DNA of 64,000 nucleotides from contig CAYZJB010000006.1 in NCBI GenBank assembly GCA_964478735.1, positions 11,597 through 75,596 of the forward strand, read 5' to 3'. Position 1 is the first letter of the stretch; every line of letters begins with the position of its first letter. The translations under genes and the position numbers were made by a program. This DNA is from CAYZJB01 sp964478735 (GTDB lineage: Bacteria; CLD3; SB21). A model generated the notes under the pieces. It was not told the DNA's origin. It did no database searches and saw only the letters and a list, made by a program, of their open reading frames with translations. Below are positions 25,262 through 32,449 of the stretch, in pieces.

Positions 25262-26193
25262 AGACCGCTTCGACGGGTAAGGTTTCGAATGGCAGGCGGA
25301 TCGTGACCGTCAGCCCGCCGTCCGATCCGTTGGAAAATTCCAGACGACCGGCCGTGCCGTACAGTTGATGTAGCCGTTCGCGCGTGCTCGACAGGCCGAT
25401 ACCGTCGGACGCGACGCCCGGCATTCCGGGACCGTTGTCGACGATGCGAAGGACCAATTCGTCCCCCTCCCGGTGTACCGACACGATTACCTCGATCCGT
25501 TCTCCGGCCGGATTGTGCCGAATGGCGTTTTCGACCAGCGGTTGCAACAAAAAAGCCGGTACGGCCGCGTCCGTGACGGATTCGTCGATCCGTACCTGTG
25601 CGTGCAATCGGTCTTCAAAACGCGTCTCCATGATCCGAAGATAGAGCNNNNNNNNNNNNNNNNNNNNNNNNNNNNNNNNNNNNNNNNNNNNNNNNNNNNN
25701 NNNNNNNNNNNNNNNNNNNNNNNNNNNNNNNNNNNNNNNNNNNNNNNGCCCAGTAGTGGACAAATTGTTTGTGATACTCCATCAGAAACCGGTAATCCAG
25801 GAAGCCGTAGTCGTAAAGACCGAGATCGAACCACTCGTACACCTCGATTCGGCTGTAAAACATCATCATCGTGTGCGTCATCCCGAGTAAAACGGAAATG
25901 ACAAGATGAAGCGGCACGCTCCACCAGAGGTTGAATTTCTGAACGGGCCACCGCACAAAAGCCAGAATGATAAACGGCAAAATCAGAAAAGCCAGCCAGT
26001 GGCCGGTGACTTCCCAGATGAGCGGATATAAGAACGATATTCGCTCTCCTGCCGCGTGTTCGGACGTGTACACCGTTCCGGCGCTCAACAACGCCATGAT
26101 CGTATACAAGGCAAAAATAAGCGGCCAGTTCAAATGTGAAAAGCGAATCCACCGGTTCGGTATCAAGACCTTCTTGTGCCTGTCCTGTGCCAT
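25236..26193 (-). CDS. LytS/YehU-like sensor histidine kinase, interrupted by an assembly gap
   Basis: The N-terminal part (26193-25748, 148 residues) has four predicted membrane helices (LIFALYTIMALLSAGTVYT, WLAFLILPFIILAFVRW and others), as in YehU/LytS-type kinases. The C-terminal part (25647-25236) carries the end of the His_kinase domain (AVPAFLLQPLVENAIRHNPA) and the HATPase domain (DNGPGMPGVASDGIGLSSTR). The 100 Ns between them hide the phospho-accepting histidine motif usually written INPHFLFN. The two parts are in different frames when counted through 100 Ns, which only means that the gap length is arbitrary. Confidence 0.85.
25648..25747. other. assembly gap (100 N)
   Basis: Exactly 100 Ns, the conventional placeholder for a gap of unknown length. 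It falls inside the LytS-like kinase gene. Confidence 0.99.
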
Positions 26194-26238
26194 GGCAGAA
26201 ATGTAATCATTCGCGGGGCGTTTCCGAAGACGATTTTG

Positions 26239-26628
26239 CTATTGCACTTTTTTCCACGTCCGGGTATCGCCAAGCCATGAAAAGAGGCTGTAGACCCGTA
26301 CCTGCAACGTTCGATCGTCGGTCAGTTCCGTCGAACAGGTTTTGTTGTTCGCCGGACTCGTCATCGTGCCGCCATCCCAGGAGCGCCCGTCATCATGGAA
26401 CCGCAGTCCCGTCAGGATGATTCGTCCGACGAGTGTCGCCGCCGAGCGAGGAGCTTCTGCAGCACAGCCCGTGAATTTCAATTTCGTTTCATCGACGTAG
26501 ACGATACGACCGTACCACGCCTGGCCCTGCGCGTAAATTTCAATGTGCGCCGTCCGATCGTCCGTTTCCCATACGCCGGCAATCCGGTCAGACGGACCGG
26601 ACATCAGTAAAATCAAAAGACTCCACAT
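26239..26628 (-). CDS. DUF2147 family secreted protein
   Basis: 129 residues with a short, weak signal peptide (MWSLLILLMSGPSDR). The remainder follows the DUF2147 pattern: IAGVWETDDRTAHIEIYAQG, WYGRIVYVDE, LVGRIILTGLRFHDDGRSWD, GGTMTSPANNKTCSTELT and a C-terminal LGDTRTWKKV. This is a small beta-barrel lipocalin-like periplasmic fold of unknown function. Compared with usual members (about 130-150 residues) it is near full length. It stands alone between the kinase and the acyltransferase, both on the same strand. Confidence 0.85.
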   Translation of the reverse strand: MWSLLILLMSGPSDRIAGVWETDDRTAHIEIYAQGQAWYGRIVYVDETKLKFTGCAAEAPRSAATLVGRIILTGLRFHDDGRSWDGGTMTSPANNKTCSTELTDDRTLQVRVYSLFSWLGDTRTWKKVQ

Positions 26629-26647
26629 GATGACAACCCTTTCTTAT

Positions 26648-27835
26648 TTATTCGGAACCCATTGATGAAAACTGTCGTAACGGTATCGCCACTTGCCGTG
26701 GCCTCAGGGTCTTCATTTTCAGCCCGAACAACGGGCGCAGCCACGGCACTCGCCGGACGAATTCATACAGCAGGGCACTGCCGCCGAACGTGGCGGCGGC
26801 GAGCAGCACAAATTTCAATCCGACGGGCCAGTCCAGGGGCGCGAGGTAAAACCCGACGATCACCGTAATCGTTTGATGAAAAATATAAAACGGATACACG
26901 GCCTCGTTCGCCCAGGTCAGAAACCGGTTTCCAAAAGTCAGATGATGCCGGGCAAACCCCAGGCATGTGAGAATCCACAGCCAGATGTTCAAGCTGCGTA
27001 TGGGACGGTAGATCATCATCATCCACAACGGAGGATTTTCGATGTCCAGTTCCCAGAACAGAATGATGACCATAAACGTTGCCGCGGCAAATCCCAATAT
27101 GTGCAGACGACATCGTACCAGTGTTCCCCAGAACGTGGTCGCGTTGACGAAAAGATATCCAAAAGAGAACACAATAAGCATGCTCGTCAACTGCGCCCAG
27201 TCGTCGAACACATTATTGTTATTACTGGGCCAGAATGGGCGCAGGCAGACTTCGCTCACGGCTATCAGCACAAATGGCAGCACAACGCGCGAAGCATTGG
27301 AAAACCATCGCTGAATCTCCATGAGGTACAGACGACCGGAGGAAGATTTGAAGAAACTGAACAGGGGCAGCATGACCAGGGAATACAGAAAGATATATGG
27401 AATGTACCATAGATGGTGCCAAGAGAAATTGCCCTCAGGATAGGGAATGAAATTCAGCACCGTCTTGTAGAATTCCACGAAAGAAAACGCCGCCCCCTGA
27501 AATAACCGCTCGTAATACACCTGAGGCGGAATGACGACCAACATCCCGACAAGTAGCGGTAACAACAGTCGTTTGCAACGTTCAAGAACAAACCGACCTG
27601 GAGAATATTTGTCCAGCATAAACCACACTGCCGCACCGGAAATAAAAAACAGCAGCGGCATGCGCCACTGATTGAAGAAGGCCATGACGATTTCGATCCA
27701 CTCTACCGTCACATTGTTTTTGACGTGCCAGCCCCACGTGTTGAACATCATGCCGGTATGAAAAAAAATCAAAACGCCGAAGGCCAGGACCCTCAGCCAG
27801 TCCAGTTCATAACGCCGTTGATATCCTTCGCTCAT
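26648..27835 (-). CDS. acyltransferase 3 family membrane protein
   Basis: 395 residues from the ATG at 27835, which has AAGGAG upstream. About ten hydrophobic helices; the N-terminus (RRYELDWLRVLAFGVLIFFH) and the arginine-containing FFNQWRMPLLFFISGAAVWF segment are typical of the acyltransferase 3/OpgC-like family that O-acylates sugars or glucans at the membrane. The histidine in the first helix (FFHTGM) is the expected catalytic position. The acceptor is unknown and no glucan or polysaccharide gene lies beside it. Confidence 0.9.
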   Translation of the reverse strand: MSEGYQRRYELDWLRVLAFGVLIFFHTGMMFNTWGWHVKNNVTVEWIEIVMAFFNQWRMPLLFFISGAAVWFMLDKYSPGRFVLERCKRLLLPLLVGMLVVIPPQVYYERLFQGAAFSFVEFYKTVLNFIPYPEGNFSWHHLWYIPYIFLYSLVMLPLFSFFKSSSGRLYLMEIQRWFSNASRVVLPFVLIAVSEVCLRPFWPSNNNNVFDDWAQLTSMLIVFSFGYLFVNATTFWGTLVRCRLHILGFAAATFMVIILFWELDIENPPLWMMMIYRPIRSLNIWLWILTCLGFARHHLTFGNRFLTWANEAVYPFYIFHQTITVIVGFYLAPLDWPVGLKFVLLAAATFGGSALLYEFVRRVPWLRPLFGLKMKTLRPRQVAIPLRQFSSMGSE

Positions 27836-27946
27836 AACGACTCCTTTTTGATCAATCAAAAAAGAAATCGTTCGTCTCGACAGCAAAATGTCACCATCGA
27901 CGACCCGGAGGAACGAACAGCGGAAAGAAGGGAATGAAAGGCGGGG

Positions 27947-28972
27947 CTATTTCAACCAGTTTTTCATGTGCCAGCGGCCTCCACTCCAGATCCGAAGGCC
28001 ACTACGGGTTTCAATACAGGCTGGAAACCCGATTTCCTGATTGATATCGAGCGACGACAGATTGAGCAGGGTCAGCCATTTTTTTTGGTTCATGTCGTAC
28101 GCCTGAAAAAGGTAGGTCAGGGAATCGCTTTTCGTAAGGGCGGCGCCGAGGACGCCGTAAACGAAGTTCTCGTGAACGGTAAAAATATTGAAATCGTCCG
28201 GAAGGGAAAGGCCCGTCACGTTTTTGGTTTCCAGGTCATAGGCCAGACGCGTGGCCCCGTGCTGAAGGATGACTTGCGATCCGTCGAAAGCGGAAATGTG
28301 CGACGGCCCGCTCGCTTCCGCCGTCACGGGCAGCGGGATTGAATCCAGAGTACGGCGCTTTCGGTCATACCGGTAAAGATTCGGTGCCCGCCAGGTCAGG
28401 ACCGTATGGCCGTACCACTTCACGCTGGGCCAGAAAAAAGGAATGCCGACCGAATCCGATACGAGCATCGCTTTCCGGTCATCCACCAATCGATCGTCGC
28501 CGGACCACGGAAGAAAGTACACGCGTTCGTACGCATCGGTCGAATGCTGCTCGTTTTGTGTCATCATCAGTACGCCGTCGGACATGACACCGCATAAAAC
28601 GGGATAGTACAGCGAACCGGGTAGGGAGACGAATTCCAACGTTTCGATACGGCCGTTCCGCAGTCGCTGAAACGTACCATCCCATCCCACGATCGTCTGC
28701 TTGTCAAGGACCCAGATGGGAACGAAACTCTGTATCATCCCGATCGTGTCACGATAAATAAGGCGAGCTCTTTTCTCATTGAGTTTCTGCATGTAAAAAG
28801 AATTCTGAGACACGGGACGTCCGCGGTTGGGTTCTTGTTCCAGATATTCATTAACGTTCCACACCAGCCAATCCTCCGTCGCCACCATCAAAAACGCCCT
28901 GTCGGGTGACGGAATGATCGTTTCCTGGGCCATCAGGGTGAAAGGAAAGAATAGCCAGAGCAAACGTCGCAT
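27947..28972 (-). CDS. secreted hypothetical protein, beta-propeller-like
   Basis: 341 residues from the ATG at 28972 (MRRLLWLFFPFTLMAQE), which gives a clean signal peptide; the frame upstream runs into repeat DNA. The mature protein has several YxYDxxxxxL and W-rich segments (NLYRYDRKRRTLDSIPLPVT, VILQHGATRLAYDLETKNVT, YLFQAYDMNQKKWLTLLNLS) spaced as in YVTN/BNR-type propellers. I do not recognise a named family. It could be an outer-membrane or periplasmic binding protein. Confidence 0.6.
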   Translation of the reverse strand: MRRLLWLFFPFTLMAQETIIPSPDRAFLMVATEDWLVWNVNEYLEQEPNRGRPVSQNSFYMQKLNEKRARLIYRDTIGMIQSFVPIWVLDKQTIVGWDGTFQRLRNGRIETLEFVSLPGSLYYPVLCGVMSDGVLMMTQNEQHSTDAYERVYFLPWSGDDRLVDDRKAMLVSDSVGIPFFWPSVKWYGHTVLTWRAPNLYRYDRKRRTLDSIPLPVTAEASGPSHISAFDGSQVILQHGATRLAYDLETKNVTGLSLPDDFNIFTVHENFVYGVLGAALTKSDSLTYLFQAYDMNQKKWLTLLNLSSLDINQEIGFPACIETRSGLRIWSGGRWHMKNWLK

Positions 28973-29021
28973 GAGGCAACTTATGGCGAATTTGACAACA
29001 AAGCAATTTTTGCCGGTATGT

Positions 29022-29164
29022 ACCACAGAGAGGACCGTGCACACAGAGTTTGTATTTGCATGTTGGATCTTCTCCGCGATCTCAGCGGCCTCCGCGTTGA
29101 AAATCCTCCTAAACAACAAAACCGACCAGGACTTCCTCCGCGCCCTCCGCGTTGAAAGTCTCCC
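29022..29164. repeat. cluster of dispersed CTCCGCG...CTCCGCGTTGAAAATC repeats
   Basis: Three copies: an inverted one (ACCACAGAGAGGACCGTGCA, 29022-29041), and two direct ones, CTCCGCGATCTCAGCGGCCT (29072-29091, ending CCGCGTTGAAAATC) and CTCCGCGCCCTCCGCGTTGA (29135-29154). They belong to the same family as those at 1278-1374 and 13355-13390. An inverted/direct pair here repeats the arrangement at 1278-1374. Confidence 0.65.
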
Positions 29165-29170
29165 CAATCA

Positions 29171-29203
29171 AAAAAACCGGCCAGGATTGCCTGCCGGTTT
29201 TTT
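29171..29203 (-). terminator. intrinsic terminator of the M49-like peptidase gene
   Basis: AAAAAACCGGC (29171-29181) and GCCGGTTTTTT (29193-29203) are perfect 11-bp arms, with AGG/CCT extending the stem inward. On the minus strand the hairpin is followed by seven Ts, 23 bp after the peptidase stop. The flanking As would also let it work in the other direction. Confidence 0.85.
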
Positions 29204-29225
29204 CATCATCGCCTCGATCGGGATC

Positions 29226-30872
29226 TTATAATGTCTTGACCACCGCGTAGGTCGTATTGAGATCGCGCGGGATATCGGACAGTTTCGCGAGGTCCGCTTT
29301 GATCTCGTCAGTAAGAGTACCGTACTTTTCCAGGAACGCCCGTGCCGCTTCGTAATCGCCTTCCGCCTGTATGTTCAGCAGTGTCTTCGCCAGCTCCGTC
29401 ACCCCGACGTGAAATTGGTCGTGGTGAACCACCCACTGGCCCTGCGCGTTACGTCCGACGGCTCCCTGTTCCGCCAAAAAAGCCATCTGAGCGATGTTGG
29501 CTTTCCCGTGGGCTTCCTCGGCGCCGAACCGGATGCTGCGGAAAAGTCCGGCGAGATAGGTGACCTCGAATTTTTTCAGCATCTCGTCGTCGTACATGCC
29601 CTGCCGTTTGAAATACTCCATATTATAGATGCCGACGACGTCCGCTTTCGCTTCCTCCAACGGGCTGTAGAGTTCCTTCAATGCCTTGCGTACCTCTAAT
29701 TTGTCGTTGCCGTAGACAAATCCGCGGCCCAGCGTGTGGGAGACTTCGTGCATGGTCACGAACGTCGTAAAGGCTTTTTGATCGAGGTACGAATGGTCCT
29801 CGGCGGTCAGCAGGCGTTGACCGATGGGCACGAGAATTTTCTGGAATTTCGCTTCCATAATGTTTTTGTACATCTGCTTTTTGCCGCCGTACTCTTCGTG
29901 AACTTTCGGATCGTTGGGTAAAGAAGCTGCTATCGTCTTGATTCCCGCCTGGAAGTCGCCTCCAAAATAGGCAATGTTCACGACCTCGAGCACGTTGCCC
30001 TTGCCGGCGCCGTCGCGGATGTATTCTTTTTTCGAGGGTAGATTTTTTTCCAAGGCGTCCAAATGAGACTGGAAAACCTGCAACTCTGCCGTTCCCTCGG
30101 GATCTTTGACCATGACGGCCGTTTCGTATGCCGTTTTATAATTGAACAAACCGTCTTCATAATTTTCGATCGGACCGATCACCACGTCGATGTTGTTGTC
30201 TTTCAGTTTCATCCATAAAACGTCGGACTCGTAGTAATTGTCCGCCTCGATCGCCGTGGCACGCGCCGCCAGGTATTTTTTCAGCGATTCGTTCTCTGCC
30301 AGTTCCGATGCCTGGCGCAGCAGTGCGGCGATTTCCGTCACGTGGGTTTTATATTCTTCATGGTAAGGTACAGCTTTGAGTTTGTCCCCGTCGCGACGCA
30401 CCACCGTATAGAGTCCGATCAGGTCTTTTTCCTGCGCCGGATTCGCCTTCAGATAGGCTTCGAATTCCTCCTTCGTCATGCCGTCGGGATAAAACGTTCC
30501 GCCTTCGGGCCGTTTGACCGGACCCTGGCCGACGAAGCGACTTTCATGGATCCTTTCATACGGACCGTAGGAGATCATGACGTACTCGAGCGTGTCTTTT
30601 GATGCGGCATCGGTTCGCGCCTTGAGCATGTCCCGTACGGCAACGGCGTCGGCCGCCGTTTGCATCCAGAAAATCTCATCGGCGTGTTGACCGGCCTTGA
30701 CGAGCAGCTTGACAATTTCTTTTTCCTTGTCCGACAGATGGTCCATCTTGACGGAAATTTCGATCGGAGCGAATTCCTCGACCAGCTTTTGCATTTCGCT
30801 TTTCACAACGGGCTCCTTTTTGACCGAACACCCGGCCAGCGCAATCACAACGAGCAATACAATCGGTTTCAT
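29226..30872 (-). CDS. M49-like (dipeptidyl-peptidase III family) zinc peptidase lipoprotein
   Basis: 548 residues. The signal ends in a lipobox (VVIALAGCSVKK, C15). The zinc site is HEVSH at 375-379 and the second motif is EEAKAD at 406-411. Classical DPP III has HEXXGH; this protein has HEXXH, as in the divergent bacterial/plant branch of the M49 family. Other family stretches are FYPDGMTKEEFEAYLKANP and RSIRFGAEEAHGKAN. DPP III enzymes remove dipeptides from short peptides; here the enzyme would be anchored in the envelope. A promoter and a strong terminator bracket it as a single-gene unit. Confidence 0.85.
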   Translation of the reverse strand: MKPIVLLVVIALAGCSVKKEPVVKSEMQKLVEEFAPIEISVKMDHLSDKEKEIVKLLVKAGQHADEIFWMQTAADAVAVRDMLKARTDAASKDTLEYVMISYGPYERIHESRFVGQGPVKRPEGGTFYPDGMTKEEFEAYLKANPAQEKDLIGLYTVVRRDGDKLKAVPYHEEYKTHVTEIAALLRQASELAENESLKKYLAARATAIEADNYYESDVLWMKLKDNNIDVVIGPIENYEDGLFNYKTAYETAVMVKDPEGTAELQVFQSHLDALEKNLPSKKEYIRDGAGKGNVLEVVNIAYFGGDFQAGIKTIAASLPNDPKVHEEYGGKKQMYKNIMEAKFQKILVPIGQRLLTAEDHSYLDQKAFTTFVTMHEVSHTLGRGFVYGNDKLEVRKALKELYSPLEEAKADVVGIYNMEYFKRQGMYDDEMLKKFEVTYLAGLFRSIRFGAEEAHGKANIAQMAFLAEQGAVGRNAQGQWVVHHDQFHVGVTELAKTLLNIQAEGDYEAARAFLEKYGTLTDEIKADLAKLSDIPRDLNTTYAVVKTL

Positions 30873-30902
30873 GGCGATCCTTTGTGGGTTAAGAGTCGGG
30901 CA

Positions 30903-30931
30903 AATATAGACGGGTAGTTTTCCGATTGCAA
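30903..30931 (-). promoter_or_regulatory. promoter of the M49-like peptidase gene
   Basis: Minus strand TTGCAA (30926-30931), 17-bp spacer, TATATT (30903-30908) followed by TGC. The TATATTTG string also fits the TAnnTTTG box of Bacteroidetes promoters. An AAAGGA ribosome site precedes the start codon. Confidence 0.65.
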
Positions 30932-30969
30932 GGATGACGGTCAGGAAAAATCGAGGACATCAAAACTGT

Positions 30970-31281
30970 TTACTTCCACACAAACACCACGTGGTCCTCC
31001 CCCATTCCAAGCTCACGTTCATCGACGTTCTCCTGCAGCAACTGCCGCCACCGTCGAAGTATGGCCCGGCCGAATGAGATCTCAACCATCGACTCATTGT
31101 CACGGATCGACCATTCGTCCGTATGCCCCTCGGATGGATGGTAGATCAATCGAAGAAACCGCCGGTCCTCGTACGCCCCGTCGAAATCACACCGGTCAAG
31201 CCATTCCCGGGTGACCGACGTGACGGATAGTCTGACATCGACATGATTCGTCATTGCCTCGAATCGATCAAGGAGCTTCAT
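30970..31281 (-). CDS. small hypothetical protein
   Basis: 103 residues from ATG 31281, or 94 from ATG 31254 (MTNHVDVRLSVTSVTREWLD). It has alternating hydrophobic pattern in the middle (DRRFLRLIYHPSEGHTDEWS, MVEISFGRAILRRWRQLLQE) and ends DHVVFVWK, which looks like a folded alpha/beta domain rather than a random frame. No family is recognised. It has no signal peptide and no clear operon partner. Confidence 0.45.
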   Translation of the reverse strand: MKLLDRFEAMTNHVDVRLSVTSVTREWLDRCDFDGAYEDRRFLRLIYHPSEGHTDEWSIRDNESMVEISFGRAILRRWRQLLQENVDERELGMGEDHVVFVWK

Positions 31282-31580
31282 GAAGAAGGCCGTCCCTTTT
31301 TCATCGGCAGCAAAATGCCACTCACTGCCCAGCCATCCGTCGCTTTTAAACTTCCAGAAATGGATCCGGCCAGCCTGGATTGGATCGCTCAGAACATCAC
31401 CCGAGTTTGTCTTGTCTCACCCGGTCGCCCGACCCGGAAGCGACTGTCAATTGCATGCCAAATGTCATATTCAAACGTACCGATTTTAGATATTCTTAAC
31501 TATGAAAAGATGCAAGGTTTTTGCCATTGAATCCTGGCTGCAACCTTGGCCATATTGGCATATAAAAGTCGGAGGTCGTC
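31282..31580. other. intergenic region without recognised features
   Basis: An open plus-strand frame covers much of it but has neither a good ribosome site nor family-like composition. A GGAGGT Shine-Dalgarno for the lipoprotein gene lies at its 3' end. I see no repeat or clear terminator. Confidence 0.4.
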
Positions 31581-32006
31581 ATGAAGAAGCTACTCACCAT
31601 GCTTCTGCCCGCGCTTGTACTCGCGGCGTGCACACGCACCGCAACGAAACAGGAAACGGTCTCGATGCGAACGGTCGGACCGAAGGCCGCGTTTTTTCAT
31701 CAACCCATGGGATTGAAAATCGGCTGGTATCCATATGAAGAAGCGGCCACATATCAAATGAGCGAAGACGTCTGGAAAATCGTTTACTCGGACACGGTCC
31801 GACAGGGTTATATCCCCGTCATCATCGTCAACTATACCGATGAATCCAAAACCGTCTGGATCGACATGGGTGTGGACGACGCCATTCTGGGCAGACTGAT
31901 CAAACAAAGCCTCATGACCCAAAAGCCGATTCGTACGCCGTTTAATGAGTATTTGGAAGAGTCGGCGTGTTCGACCTGTCATCCTAAACACATACCCATC
32001 AAATGA
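31581..32006 (+). CDS. lipoprotein with a C-terminal CXXCH motif
   Basis: 141 residues. Lipoprotein signal MKKLLTMLLPALVLAACTRT (lipid cysteine C17). The middle part is an unrecognised alpha/beta domain (LKIGWYPYEEAATYQMSEDV, VIIVNYTDESKTVWIDMGVD). The C-terminus reads ESACSTCHPKHIPIK, in which CSTCH matches the covalent haem c attachment motif CXXCH, with one further histidine three residues on. If haem is bound it would be a small monohaem lipoprotein, but no Met or distal His domain typical of a class I cytochrome is seen. The stop overlaps the next start (ATGA). Confidence 0.65.
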   Translation: MKKLLTMLLPALVLAACTRTATKQETVSMRTVGPKAAFFHQPMGLKIGWYPYEEAATYQMSEDVWKIVYSDTVRQGYIPVIIVNYTDESKTVWIDMGVDDAILGRLIKQSLMTQKPIRTPFNEYLEESACSTCHPKHIPIK

Positions 32007-32386
32007 TGAAAGCGACGATTCTCCTTCTCGCGCTTACGACATTCGCACAGGCCCAGGATATTCGATGGCTGCAGGGTGAATGGGAGGGCGTCGGATACCA
32101 GTTGAGCAACGGCGGCACGTGGACAATGGCCGTCAACGCCAACATCGCGAACTATTCGATCGCCATTCGATATCCCTCGTTGGACTGCGGCGGCGTCTGG
32201 ATGATCCGTTCGTCGAGCGACTGTTCGATCGAACTGGTCGAGGACATCGAGTACGGGGAAGACAAGTGTCTCGACGGCGGTTTCATCGTGCTGACCCGTG
32301 TCGACGCCAACCATGTCGCGTTCACGTATTTTCTCGTCGGCACCCGCACGATGGATGCGTACGCGACGCTGCGCCGCGTGAGGTAG
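32003..32386 (+). CDS. small secreted hypothetical protein (lipocalin-like)
   Basis: 127 residues. Signal peptide MMKATILLLALTTFAQAQ is followed by IRWLQGEWEGVGYQLSNGGT, a beginning typical of small lipocalin/DUF-type beta barrels that open with a G-x-W motif. A pair of cysteines (LDCGGVW and SDCSIEL) plus KCLDGG could form disulphides. No ligand can be named. It overlaps the CXXCH lipoprotein gene by 4 bp, so both proteins likely act in the same compartment. Confidence 0.65.
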   Translation: MMKATILLLALTTFAQAQDIRWLQGEWEGVGYQLSNGGTWTMAVNANIANYSIAIRYPSLDCGGVWMIRSSSDCSIELVEDIEYGEDKCLDGGFIVLTRVDANHVAFTYFLVGTRTMDAYATLRRVR

Positions 32387-32449
32387 ACGCAGTTCCACCA
32401 CAACTCGCCGAAGGCTTCTGCACCGCGTACACGTTTTGCTATCGATTGA

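Noticed and set aside
31243..31530. 95-residue plus-strand frame in the intergenic region
   Set aside because: No ribosome site, irregular composition, and it partly overlaps the small minus-strand gene. Kept as intergenic.
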